A stretch of 64,000 nt of DNA from Blastocatellia bacterium (GTDB taxonomy: Bacteria > Acidobacteriota > Blastocatellia > UBA7656 > JADIYM01): positions 124,001 to 188,000 of the forward strand of contig JADIYM010000007.1 of NCBI GenBank assembly GCA_016705245.1, read 5' to 3'. The first letter of the stretch is position 1. Every line of letters starts with the position of its first letter. Under the pieces are notes generated by a model, which was not told the DNA's origin, ran no database searches, and saw only the letters and a program-made list of their open reading frames with translations. Both the position numbers and the translations under genes were made by a program. Below are positions 7,387-15,357 of the stretch, piece by piece.

Positions 7387-10300
7387 CTAGAAGTTGAGCT
7401 TCAGAGCGAGCTGGATGACGCGGGGATCCGTGAACGTCGTGTTGATCTGACCGAAGTTCGTGCTGTTGATGTTCTGATTTCCCACGAAGAAGATCGGGTG
7501 ATTCAGAACATTAAAGAACTCGGCCCGGAACTCGATGTTGACGGTCTCGGTGATGGCCATGCGCTTGATGACGCCAAAGTCCCACGTGAAGACCGAAGGA
7601 CCATTGAACTGGAAGGCCTGAAGGCCTCCAATCTGCCCGGCGCCCGGATTGAAGAACGCCTGGCCGGCAAACGGCGCGCTGCCATCAGCGTTCGTGCCCG
7701 CGGGACCCGTCAGCTGGGTTCCGTTGACGACGCCCGGATTGATGACCGACGGATTGATGTAGTAGATCCCGTTCGGCGTGTGGAAGATGCCGAAGAGGTC
7801 CTTGATCTGCTCGTTCGTGAGCGACGAGTCGGCGCCGTTGAGACCCGAGCGGCCGACACGGTTGAACGTGCCGCGACCAGAAAGGATGCTGAACGGCGAG
7901 CCCGACTGCCAGTTGAAGATCGAAGAGACCTGCCAACCGGTCACGAAGCCATTCGCGATGTCGTTCTCGAGATCCCAGTACTTCTTCCCGTCGCCGATCG
8001 GCAATTCATAAATGATGTTTGCCTTGAACGCGTGCGGGATGTCGTATTCGGCGCGGGTGCGCGTCTGGTTCGGGTTGTTGATGTCGAGAGGCGGCTCGAA
8101 CTTCGTCTGGCCGAGACCCGACGCGTTCGTGAGCACCTTTGCCCAGGTGTAGTTGGCCTGGAAGCCGAGACCGTTCGTGAAGCGACGGCGGACTTCAGCC
8201 TGGAACGAGTGGTAGTCGGACGTGCCGACGTTCTCGATCACGTCCGCAACGAAGATGCTCGGGTTCGCCGTGAAGCGGACCGAGCCTTCGAGGCCGTTCG
8301 TGACGTAGATCTGCGCAAGCGTACCGGCTTCCGCAGTCTGGATGAGTCCCTGGATCGTGCCGTTCGTGAGCAGTCCGCCGCTCGCGAGTAGCGGGAAGAC
8401 CGTCAACTGCTGGCTGCCAGGGATGTTCGGGTTGAAGCGCGGGTCGAACGTTCCCGTGCGAGCCTGCGCGAGGAATCCGTTGCTGCGGGCGCGCGCGACG
8501 TCGTCGGCGAAGCCCTGCGTGATGACATCGACCTGGTTGTAGTCGATACCGCGGGCGAGGTTGTCGCTGCGGTTGCCGACGTAACGCAGAGAAACGGCCG
8601 TGTCCCAGCCAATTTCTCGCTCGATGCCGACGCTCCACTGGTGATAGAACGGCGACTGGAAGTTCGGATCGACCGTGAAGGCCGCGGCCCCTGCGTTCAG
8701 TGCGAAGTTGTCCGCATAGCTGCGCGGCACCTTGAAATCGCCCGGAAGGAAGACCGTCGAAATGAGGTCTATGGAACTGGGAGTCGCAGCACCGTTGAAG
8801 GTGCCACCGCTGAGGGTGCCGAACAGCGCCGTGCGGCTGACCGCCGTCGAGAGTCCGTCGTTGGCAACGGATGCGTTGTCGAACGATCGAATGACCTCGT
8901 CATTGATGAACGCCATCGAGTATCCGGCACGCAGCGCCGTCCGGCCATCGCCGAAGATATCCCACGCCACGCCGATGTTCGGCGCGAAGTTGTTCTTGTC
9001 CGGCTGGAAGTAGTACCCGTTGACGAAGTCGACGGTGCCGTTCGGATCAAGAACGACGTCACGACCCGACCTGCCGTCTGGGTTGACCGGAAGAAGGGAG
9101 AGATTGTTTCGCTCGCGAAGCGGCGTGGTGTAGTCCCAACGCACGCCGGCGTTGAGCGTCACGCGCGGATGCAGGCGCCACGAATCGGACACGTACATCG
9201 AATAACGCTTCACGAGGAAGTTCCGAATCTGGAGCGCTTCCGGCACGAACCCGGAGGTCTGCGAGGTTGCCTCGAAGGTCCGATTGCCGCTGGCAATGAC
9301 GCCGCCGAGCAGCGCGAGCAGCGCATTGGCTGTGCCGAGCTGCGCGGTGTCGATGCCGCCCTCGAAATCGCCCGCGGCAAGCCGCGCACCCGCCGGCGCG
9401 CCCGAGCTGAACCCGAGATTGAGGGTCGCCAGCCGGCCGAACGAGCTGTATGAGCGAACCCGGATGTCATCTATCTGGCCGCCGAAGCGGAAAAGGTGAT
9501 TGCCCCACGAAAGCGACGCACTGTCGATGAGCGAGGACGTGATCGTCCGGCGACCCTGAGGCGACACCTGCGCCGGATCGAGGAACGGGCTCGTGATCAG
9601 GGGAATGCCGACGATGTACGGCACGCCTCGATCTTCCGAAAGGAAGAACGGAACCGTCGAGTTGTTGGTGCCCACTCGGACCTCGTTCACGAGGTTGTCG
9701 TTGATCGTGTAGTTCCACGCCACGACGCCGAAGTGGTTCGACACCGACTGCTCGGCGCCCGGATCCACACGGAACGAACCGTCGATGTCCAGACGGTCGA
9801 GCTTCTCACCCGTGTAGTTGTAGATGAACTGGAACTTGTGCTTCTCGGTGGGTATCCAGTCGAGCCTTGCCCCACCCTGGTTGCGGTCGAACTTCTGTGA
9901 CTTGTTGAACGAGTAACCGCCGGTGTTGATGCCGTCGCCGAACGCATCGTTGTTGATGCCGGTCGGAACGAGGCTGAGAAGGTTCGCTGTGATCGGATCG
10001 GCGTTGAAGCCGCCCAGATCGAGGATGTCCTCCGTGCGAGTACGGCCGGTGTTGTCCACGTATGTGAACACGCCGGCGCGCGCGCTCGGCGTCAGCACGA
10101 GCGTGTCGACCGGGAATGCGCGACGCTGCCGCTGGCCCTCATAGGAGCCGAAGAAGAAGAGTTTGTCCTTCTGCTCGAGCACCTTCGGGATGTAAACCGG
10201 TCCGCCCAGCGTGAAGCCGAACTGGTTCCGGATGTACTGCGGCTTTTCGATGGCCGGCTCCGCGTTGTTGTTGAAGAAGTCGTTCGCACCGAGAACGTCG

Positions 10301-11079
10301 TTCCGGTGGTACTCGAAGATCGTTCCGTGCAGCTCGCTCGTGCCCGACGGGGTCACGAGTCGAACCTGCGACGATCCAGCCGCGTCGACCGTGGCGTTCG
10401 AGGTCGTCACCGAGAATTCGGCGACCTGCGAGACGGTAGTACGGGTCGTGGTGACTTCAAAGCCGCCTGCGCGGATGAAGTTGTCCTGGATGTTGATGCC
10501 GTCTTGCGTCGCTTCGACCGACGAGACGCGCTGGCCGTTGATCGACGTGTTCGATCGGCCATTGAAGTTGACGCCAGCCTGCAGATTCACAAGGCTCAGC
10601 GGATTGCGTCCGTCGAGCGGAAGGTCCTGAACCTGCTTCTGGTTGACGGTCGTCGTGAGGTCCGTGGTCGTCGACTTGACGAGTTCCTCGCCAGCCGTGA
10701 CAGTGACCGACTCGCCGATGCCGCCGGGTTCCAGCGTCACGGTGAGTCCGTACTCCTGACCGATGTCGACCTTGACGCCTTGCGTGATGCTCGTCTTGAA
10801 GCCCTGCGCTTCGACCGTCACGGTATAGCTTGCCACCGCAAGCTGGCCGACCTGGTAGACACCACTATCCTCGGTAATGCCGCTGTCTTCGGCCTGCGTT
10901 CCCTCGTTCACGACGCGAATCGTCGCACCGGGGACAAGCGCCCCGGTGGAATCCTTCACTGTGACGGCAAGACTGCCGTTCGTGCTCTGGGCAAACGCGA
11001 GGCCCTGCAGCGGCATGAATGTCATACAAAGCAGTAGGCCGAGCATAAATGACGCTCGTCCCGCGTGTCTGAACTTCAT
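7387..11079 (-). CDS. Oar-like TonB-dependent outer-membrane receptor
   Basis: About 1230 residues. A signal peptide (MKFRHAGRASFMLGLLLCM... to AFAQ) is followed by a carboxypeptidase-regulatory-like beta-sandwich at about residues 30-110 (TVKDSTGALVPGATIRVVN, GVYQVGQLAVASYTVTVEAQGF). Next come a plug-like region (VNQKQVQDLPLDGRNPLSLVNL) and a long beta-barrel ending in IQLALKLNF with a terminal Phe. This layout is typical of Oar-like receptors, which are numerous in Acidobacteriota and are thought to take up oligosaccharides or peptides. Start ATG 11079 is preceded by GAGGAGAG seven nt upstream; the open frame extends to 11172 but lacks a better start. A terminator follows the gene, which appears monocistronic. 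Confidence 0.88.
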   Translation of the reverse strand: MKFRHAGRASFMLGLLLCMTFMPLQGLAFAQSTNGSLAVTVKDSTGALVPGATIRVVNEGTQAEDSGITEDSGVYQVGQLAVASYTVTVEAQGFKTSITQGVKVDIGQEYGLTVTLEPGGIGESVTVTAGEELVKSTTTDLTTTVNQKQVQDLPLDGRNPLSLVNLQAGVNFNGRSNTSINGQRVSSVEATQDGINIQDNFIRAGGFEVTTTRTTVSQVAEFSVTTSNATVDAAGSSQVRLVTPSGTSELHGTIFEYHRNDVLGANDFFNNNAEPAIEKPQYIRNQFGFTLGGPVYIPKVLEQKDKLFFFGSYEGQRQRRAFPVDTLVLTPSARAGVFTYVDNTGRTRTEDILDLGGFNADPITANLLSLVPTGINNDAFGDGINTGGYSFNKSQKFDRNQGGARLDWIPTEKHKFQFIYNYTGEKLDRLDIDGSFRVDPGAEQSVSNHFGVVAWNYTINDNLVNEVRVGTNNSTVPFFLSEDRGVPYIVGIPLITSPFLDPAQVSPQGRRTITSSLIDSASLSWGNHLFRFGGQIDDIRVRSYSSFGRLATLNLGFSSGAPAGARLAAGDFEGGIDTAQLGTANALLALLGGVIASGNRTFEATSQTSGFVPEALQIRNFLVKRYSMYVSDSWRLHPRVTLNAGVRWDYTTPLRERNNLSLLPVNPDGRSGRDVVLDPNGTVDFVNGYYFQPDKNNFAPNIGVAWDIFGDGRTALRAGYSMAFINDEVIRSFDNASVANDGLSTAVSRTALFGTLSGGTFNGAATPSSIDLISTVFLPGDFKVPRSYADNFALNAGAAAFTVDPNFQSPFYHQWSVGIEREIGWDTAVSLRYVGNRSDNLARGIDYNQVDVITQGFADDVARARSNGFLAQARTGTFDPRFNPNIPGSQQLTVFPLLASGGLLTNGTIQGLIQTAEAGTLAQIYVTNGLEGSVRFTANPSIFVADVIENVGTSDYHSFQAEVRRRFTNGLGFQANYTWAKVLTNASGLGQTKFEPPLDINNPNQTRTRAEYDIPHAFKANIIYELPIGDGKKYWDLENDIANGFVTGWQVSSIFNWQSGSPFSILSGRGTFNRVGRSGLNGADSSLTNEQIKDLFGIFHTPNGIYYINPSVINPGVVNGTQLTGPAGTNADGSAPFAGQAFFNPGAGQIGGLQAFQFNGPSVFTWDFGVIKRMAITETVNIEFRAEFFNVLNHPIFFVGNQNINSTNFGQINTTFTDPRVIQLALKLNF

Positions 11080-11328
11080 AGCCTCTCCTCGTGCAAGTGT
11101 TGAAATAGGTCGTTGCCGTGTCTCAGCGCCCGAGCGCGTCGCACAGCAAAACTCTCTAGGGCGGAGCCTCACGCTGGTGCAAGAGCCGTTCCATTAGAGC
11201 CGCGGAGGGCAATCTACTGCAACTTATAGTAAACAGTGGTATTCCGGCAGGTGGAGTCGCTCAGTCGAGGACGAAATTCAGCTGTCAATCCGAGATTCTG
11301 GAAGTCCTTTACAAAAATTTGGATGTCG

Positions 11329-11697
11329 TCATGGTGTTTCAGGCTCTGTGCCCGGCTGAGGCGGCCCTTCGGGCGTCCACTGATGCGCCTCGAGATCGAC
11401 GCAGTCATCGGCATCGAACCCGACTCCCTCGGCTTCGAGAAGCTCGCGCTGGAGGTTCGGCGCATACCCGATGACGCGCCGAGTGCTGATGCCACCCTTC
11501 GCGTTCACGACCCGGTGCCAGGGAACAGGGGTTCTCGATTCGGGCACGGCATGCAGCGCCCAGCCAACGAAAATCGGGCTCAGGCGGCCGTCGAGCAATC
11601 GCGAGATCTGTCCGTACGTCGCCACATGACCGCGCGGAATCCGCTCAACGATTCGATAGACAAGCTCGAAGGCATTTGGAGTTTTGATCCTGGCCAT
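11329..11697 (-). CDS. Alkyltransferase-like (ATL) DNA-binding protein
   Basis: 122 residues of the MGMT fold: NAFELVYRIVERIPRGHVATYGQISRLL, GWALHAVP and the active-site region PVPWHRVVNAKGGIS. In true O6-alkylguanine-DNA methyltransferases this reads PCHRV; here Trp60 replaces the alkyl-acceptor Cys, the hallmark of ATL proteins. These bind O6-alkylguanine without repairing it and flag the lesion for nucleotide excision repair. The start ATG 11697 (MARIKTP) fits the family. A GATACT hexamer lies nine nt before it. The region downstream to the TonB gene holds no gene I can support. Confidence 0.85.
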   Translation of the reverse strand: MARIKTPNAFELVYRIVERIPRGHVATYGQISRLLDGRLSPIFVGWALHAVPESRTPVPWHRVVNAKGGISTRRVIGYAPNLQRELLEAEGVGFDADDCVDLEAHQWTPEGPPQPGTEPETP

Positions 11698-11940
11698 TCG
11701 ATGGCGAGTATCTCACGCCATCGAGTCGGGGAACTATGACAGTTAAACCCCCGTCAAGGTCGGACACGATGCTCGGCAGTTCACTTTCCTGAACCACACG
11801 ACCGCCAACCCGGGGTGCGGCGATATGCCACATGGGAAGAATGGGCTGCGGAGAATGAGGACAATTGCCTCATATTCACTGTTCGCTGCATTTACAGGGA
11901 CGTCGCGAGCGTATTTTTCAGTTTTTTTCGGCATGGGGGG
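11698..11940. other. Non-coding gap between the ATL gene and the leader promoter
   Basis: No convincing gene on either strand. The sequence is less GC-rich than its surroundings and contains T-runs at 11914-11918 and 11922-11928, just before the strong promoter at 11941. Short open frames here lack recognisable sequence or ribosome binding sites. Confidence 0.5.
11707..11712 (-). promoter_or_regulatory. -10-like element GATACT before the ATL gene
   Basis: On the minus strand GATACT lies nine nt upstream of ATG 11697, the same arrangement as the TATACT/TAGACT elements before other genes. Confidence 0.35.
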
Positions 11941-11969
11941 TTGACAGGTGTCGAAAGACTTCGTATAAA
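11941..11969 (+). promoter_or_regulatory. Strong sigma-70 promoter of the structured leader
   Basis: TTGACA at 11941-11946, 17-bp spacer, TATAAA at 11964-11969: the closest sigma-70 consensus match I found in the window. Transcription would start near 11976 and run through about 460 nt of leader before the coding region at 12439. Confidence 0.75.
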
Positions 11970-12044
11970 CATCTCCGTCGCGGTGACGCCGGTCACCTTC
12001 CGGGGACTCGGTCGCGGCAACAGTTGACAATCAAGTTTATTCTT

Positions 12045-12153
12045 CTGCTCAGAGCAAACTTCGGGAAACCGGAGGACGCAGAACTGCGGGGCTCAGGCCA
12101 GTTTTAATCGAACGGGGGCTCGATTGGGATTGGTTAGCCAGCCGGGTCGCCAG
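12045..12153 (+). ncRNA. GEMM/c-di-GMP-I-like riboswitch candidate, copy 1
   Basis: A structured leader element with GEMM-I hallmarks. CAGAGCAAAC (12050-12059) runs into a 6-bp stem CTTCGG/CCGGAG (12059-12064, 12069-12074) capped by a GAAA tetraloop, directly followed by GGACGCA (12074-12080). The 3' part has AGCCGGGTCGCC (12140-12151), close to the conserved GEMM end AGCCGGGTTACC. Between them is a 6-bp hairpin with loop ACGGGGGC. The usual AAAGCC after ACGCA is not conserved, so assignment is tentative. GEMM-I RNAs bind c-di-GMP or cGAMP. Its 3' strand is shared with the following terminator, a standard riboswitch expression-platform design. Confidence 0.5.
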
Positions 12154-12198
12154 AGGTCCAGCCAAAGCTGGACCACGCTGGCGGCCTTTTTCGTTTTT
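12148..12198 (+). terminator. Intrinsic terminator overlapping riboswitch copy 1
   Basis: Outer stem CGCCAG/CTGGCG (12148-12153, 12178-12183), inner stem GGTCCAGC/GCTGGACC (12155-12162, 12167-12174) with a CAAA loop, then GGCCTTTTTCGTTTTT. The 5' arm CGCCAG is also the 3' strand of the aptamer-like element, so the two structures exclude each other. That would make it an ON switch if the ligand stabilises the aptamer. Confidence 0.8.
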
Positions 12199-12199
12199 C

Positions 12200-12327
12200 T
12201 GTGGACTCCGGTCTCCTCGAGGCTCAAGCAGGAGATTCGCGGGCGCTCTCAGGAGCGTCCGCGATCGATGTGGGGCTGGGGCAGGAAGACCGAATGGGGG
12301 CTCGATCTTCTTTACTCCAAGCTCACG
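12200..12327 (+). ncRNA. Second, divergent copy of the leader RNA element
   Basis: Repeats the plan of copy 1 in order: a tetraloop hairpin (GGGCGCTC/GAGCGTCC, 12241-12248 and 12253-12260), a TGTGGGGCT block (12269-12277, against TGCGGGGCT in copy 1), then a hairpin with loop ATGGGGGC (12294-12301, against ACGGGGGC). It ends with AGCTCACGGGGCCGCC (against AGCCAGCCGGGTCGCC), merging into a terminator. The GCAAAC and GGACGCA signatures are lost or altered, so it may be a degenerate copy or one with different ligand needs. Confidence 0.4.
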
Positions 12328-12366
12328 GGGCCGCCGGATGGCCATCCGGCGGCCCTTCATCTTTTC
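12328..12366 (+). terminator. Second leader terminator, perfect 28-nt palindrome
   Basis: A perfect palindrome from 12328 to 12355 (GGGCCGCCGGAT and its complement around GGCC), followed by TTCATCTTTTCC. It sits 73 bp before the coding start at 12439 and overlaps the 3' end of the second RNA element, mirroring the first aptamer/terminator pair. Confidence 0.65.
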
Positions 12367-12438
12367 CGCCGACCTCTTTTTTCACATGGTCCGCTTTATG
12401 GCGAGTGTGATGAAATCGACGCATCGGCGGTCTACACG

Positions 12439-13818
12439 ATGAGACGCTTTCATTCCCAGCTCCTGACGGTATTCGTGGTTGCCGTGTTCGCTGTTCTCGA
12501 GCCGAGAGCGGCCGTCGGCCAGAATCCGAATCCGTCATTCCAGGATATGCGGCTCGCGATGTTCGTCGACAACGCGAGCGCTCGAGCCTCGGAGTACTTC
12601 TCGTTCTTCAAGGACCTCACCGCCGAAGAGTTGAAAACGGTCGAGGTCTTTCGCGAAGGGGGCGAGGTTACAAAGCGACGGATCATCATTTCGGACCTCA
12701 TCGTGTACAAGTCGCTACTCGACAATGGCTCGATTGCGGAGTACCGAGACGTCAAGTCGGTAGACGCAGCGCCGATCGCCGGTCGCGAGCAGCGTGTTCA
12801 GGAGTTGTTTTCCAAACAGAGCCGTCTGAAATCGGTACGGGACGAGCTGAAACGGATCAACGCGGAAGGCTCACGCTACGATCTCGATTACACCGTCAGC
12901 GGACTCACGATGAGTCAGGGACTGCCGCTGCAGCCGTGGGCGCGCGCGTTGTTCAGTTTTCAGGAGTCCGGAGCCGAATCGATTGACGGTCGTGCCACCG
13001 TCATCCTCACTTATCAGCAGGTCGCGCCCAACTCGCGTTTTGGATTCCGTCTGTCGCTGCCATCGGAACTGCATGCGGGTGAGCCCCTCTTTCGCGGCTG
13101 GTTGTGGATCGATCCGTTGACCTCCCGACTGGTGCGCGAGGTCCGCGAGGTGACGGTTCTGCCTGCAGGCACCAACTCGCCCCTCGTGGTGCAGCGACTG
13201 GAATTCCGATACGAGCCCTCGCGCTTCGACCTACTGCTGCCACGCCGCATCGTTTTTTCGTCGTTCGGACACTTTTCCCGACAGGGCGATATCGTCACGT
13301 CGTCGGTGAAATATCGCCTGACGTTCGCGTACGGAGAATTCCGCCGATTCACCGCGACCTCGGACGACGTCCAGCTCGCGGACGCCGAATCCGGAGGCGT
13401 CGAGCCGGACTCCGCGGCCGTCGAGTCCGCTTCGAGCTCACCGCCGCTCCCGGCATCCGACGTCGACTCCTCGGTCGCGGATCTCGGGCCGGAGTTCGGA
13501 CCTGACGCCCCGACCGGACCTCCGATGGCTGAGCCCGCGGCGCGTCAGGACGTTGCTGCCGTCCCGCCCGTCCCTGCAAGTGCGCCGCCCCGGACGCGCC
13601 GCGGTTCCAACCGAGGTGCCTTGCCTTCCGCGCTCTCAGCCGGATCGTCGTCGCGGTTGACGATTCAGGCAGGACTGCCGGCTTCGGCTGCGTTCGCAGT
13701 CCCGGTCAATCCGTTGCCAGTCGCCGCGCCGGTGACCGGCGGACTTCCGTCCGTTGCGATCCCGCCCCCTCCTCTGGCACCCGGTGAGAGGACGAAGTTC
13801 CGTCCTCCGCCGTCGTGA
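12439..13818 (+). CDS. Secreted protein with disordered Pro/Ala-rich tail
   Basis: 459 residues from ATG 12439: a signal peptide (MRRFHSQLLTVFVVAVFAVLEPRAAVGQ) followed by a globular domain of about 290 residues with alternating beta-strand pattern, then a Ser/Pro/Ala-rich tail from about residue 315 ending LAPGERTKFRPPPS. The globular part resembles acidobacterial secreted proteins of unknown function; I do not recognise a domain. The frame is open upstream to 12124, but that part is the structured leader. If the leader is a c-di-GMP-type switch, this product is likely a surface or biofilm factor, which is inference only. Confidence 0.75.
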   Translation: MRRFHSQLLTVFVVAVFAVLEPRAAVGQNPNPSFQDMRLAMFVDNASARASEYFSFFKDLTAEELKTVEVFREGGEVTKRRIIISDLIVYKSLLDNGSIAEYRDVKSVDAAPIAGREQRVQELFSKQSRLKSVRDELKRINAEGSRYDLDYTVSGLTMSQGLPLQPWARALFSFQESGAESIDGRATVILTYQQVAPNSRFGFRLSLPSELHAGEPLFRGWLWIDPLTSRLVREVREVTVLPAGTNSPLVVQRLEFRYEPSRFDLLLPRRIVFSSFGHFSRQGDIVTSSVKYRLTFAYGEFRRFTATSDDVQLADAESGGVEPDSAAVESASSSPPLPASDVDSSVADLGPEFGPDAPTGPPMAEPAARQDVAAVPPVPASAPPRTRRGSNRGALPSALSAGSSSRLTIQAGLPASAAFAVPVNPLPVAAPVTGGLPSVAIPPPPLAPGERTKFRPPPS

Positions 13819-13915
13819 CGCCTTGAGGGACGATCACCGCAACTACCAAATCGCGCGCCCGGAGCGGACCGGCGAGACGGTCGCACGCTCATTGCCGCCG
13901 TCGGCGTGCCGCCCG

Positions 13916-13921
13916 TAGACT
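13916..13921 (+). promoter_or_regulatory. -10 element TAGACT, 7 nt before a start codon
   Basis: TAGACT ends seven nt before the GTG at 13929. TTGCCG lies 18 nt upstream of it as a possible -35. Transcription would start at the initiation codon. Confidence 0.45.
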
Positions 13922-13928
13922 CCACGCC

Positions 13929-14510
13929 GTGAATCGCTGGAAACTTTCACGCGAACGCGCGCTCGCCCGCCTGCGCGACCTCAAGTTCGCGTTCCGGGAC
14001 TATGTAGACTCGCAGTTCGGTTTCCGGGCTAAAGATTGCGGCACTTGTCAGACGCCTTGTTGCGCCGACGCCGAGTTCGTCAACGTGAACATCACGCGCC
14101 TCGAAGGCGAGGCCATCCTGCGTGTGCTGGGCGACACCGCGCGCTTCTCGGCCAAAGACCGCGTCCGCATCCTCGACAGAGCCGCGAGGACCGTGGAGAC
14201 ACTTGGACTCGAAAGTGCGATCGATACCTTCGCGACGACCTATGCGTGCCCGCTCTTCGAGCCTGGGACCGGGTGTCTCGTCCACTCGGAGGCCAAGCCT
14301 GCGCCATGCATTCACCACGGATGTTACGAAGCCCCCGAACATCTTCCGGATGAGGCATCACGTATCGAGGTCGAGCGCACCGTGGCGGAGCTCAATCGCG
14401 AGGTCTACGGCGCCGACGAGTCGCAATGGGGCTACCTGACGATTCCGGTCTGGATGACACGACTAACTCGACATCGTAGGGTCGAGTGCGAGAGCGCCGA
14501 CGCCGACTGA
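13929..14510 (+). CDS. YkgJ-like cysteine-cluster protein
   Basis: 193 residues from GTG 13929. The N-terminal third carries DCGTCQTPCCADAEFVNVN (CxxCxxxCC) and the middle carries CPLFEPGTGCLVHSEAKPAPCIHHGCYEAP, together the Cys-rich pattern of the YkgJ/UPF0153 zinc- or iron-cluster family. Function in that family is unknown; metal binding is inferred from the cysteines. No signal peptide or membrane segment is seen. The gene stands alone, followed by a palindromic repeat region. Confidence 0.65.
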   Translation: MNRWKLSRERALARLRDLKFAFRDYVDSQFGFRAKDCGTCQTPCCADAEFVNVNITRLEGEAILRVLGDTARFSAKDRVRILDRAARTVETLGLESAIDTFATTYACPLFEPGTGCLVHSEAKPAPCIHHGCYEAPEHLPDEASRIEVERTVAELNREVYGADESQWGYLTIPVWMTRLTRHRRVECESADAD

Positions 14511-14600
14511 GGAAGGGTCCTAGCGGGCTTGGTCTCTTTGGTAGCAGGTCAATCTGATTTCGTCTGGCGTCGACTCGGTCCTTCACATTTCAGTTGCGTT

Positions 14601-14698
14601 CTTGCGTCTTTGCGTCTTCCTTTGCGCCTTTGCGAGAAACTCTTCAAGCCGTCGAAGAAGTTCTCGCAAAGTCGCAAAGGAAGACGCAAAGACGCAAG
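14601..14698. repeat. Large TTTGCG/CGCAAA palindrome, 38-bp arms
   Basis: Arms at 14601-14638 and 14661-14698 pair at 37 of 38 positions around a 22-nt spacer, and each arm is built of repeated TTGCGTC/TTTGCG units. It belongs to the same family as 1389-1428. It fills most of the gap between the YkgJ-like gene and the gene ending at 14737, and could act as a bidirectional terminator for these two converging genes. Confidence 0.9.
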
Positions 14699-14736
14699 AT
14701 GAGGAGTCTCATTTCTTGACGGGTCGTTCGTTGGCG

Positions 14737-15309
14737 TTATCGAGTGGCGGTCCAGCGATGCTCGAGGGTGATTCTCGCCGAAATGAGCGCCAGGAGCATG
14801 TGGAAGTGGCTGATCTCCCACTTCATCAGCCGTTCGACATCGACAAGGATCGGCGCGGCCGGTTCACTGGGATCGAAGTGGAAGACCAGCAGGCTGTTCA
14901 CGTAATGCTGCTTGCGAACACTCAGTCGATTCCCTCCCCAGCGTTCGGTTTCGGACCTCGAAACGAGGAAGTTGTCGCCGTTACCCATCTGAATGTACAT
15001 CCGCCTGCGAATGTAGTTCCGATTCGACCGTACGGCGATCCGGGATCCGCGCCCGTCGTGATCGACGGCACGGATCTTTCGCTGCATGTGCCCTACCTTC
15101 ATGTCGTACTGGATGTCTGAGTCTGTCACCGTATAGCCGACGCGACGCGGACCCTGCCATCTCAACTCGGCGATCGTTTCGCCGCCGAACTGAAAGAGGT
15201 GAACCGGATGGTAGCGACCGTGTCGGACGACCTGGATGCGGCCCTTGCCACAGAAGTCCGTCTCCGGGTAGGCGCCTAGTGCCAGACTGAGTGCTCCGGT
15301 ATCCGCCAT
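14737..15309 (-). CDS. Unknown cytoplasmic protein
   Basis: 190 residues from ATG 15309 (MADTGALSLALGAYPETD); a TTG at 15345 would add 12 residues. It is rich in aromatic and basic residues with a likely all-beta pattern (GRIQVVRHGRYHPVHLFQFGGETIAELRW) and no signal peptide or membrane segment. The C-terminus reads LVDVERLMKWEISHFHMLLAL. I do not recognise the family. It lies just downstream of the ThiF/MoeB gene on the same strand and may share its transcript. Confidence 0.6.
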   Translation of the reverse strand: MADTGALSLALGAYPETDFCGKGRIQVVRHGRYHPVHLFQFGGETIAELRWQGPRRVGYTVTDSDIQYDMKVGHMQRKIRAVDHDGRGSRIAVRSNRNYIRRRMYIQMGNGDNFLVSRSETERWGGNRLSVRKQHYVNSLLVFHFDPSEPAAPILVDVERLMKWEISHFHMLLALISARITLEHRWTATR

Positions 15310-15357
15310 CGCCTGTTCCGCTCCCTTGTCGAGTGGTTGCCGCAAGAATCGGCTGAT

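Noticed and set aside
11214..11495. 93-codon minus-strand frame ending just upstream of the TonB promoter region
   Set aside because: Its tail looks protein-like by eye, but the first half overlaps the ATL gene in another frame and there is no start signal or known domain.
12124..12438. N-terminal extension of the secreted protein at 12439
   Set aside because: The extension is encoded by the terminator and second RNA element and precedes the signal peptide that begins at 12439.
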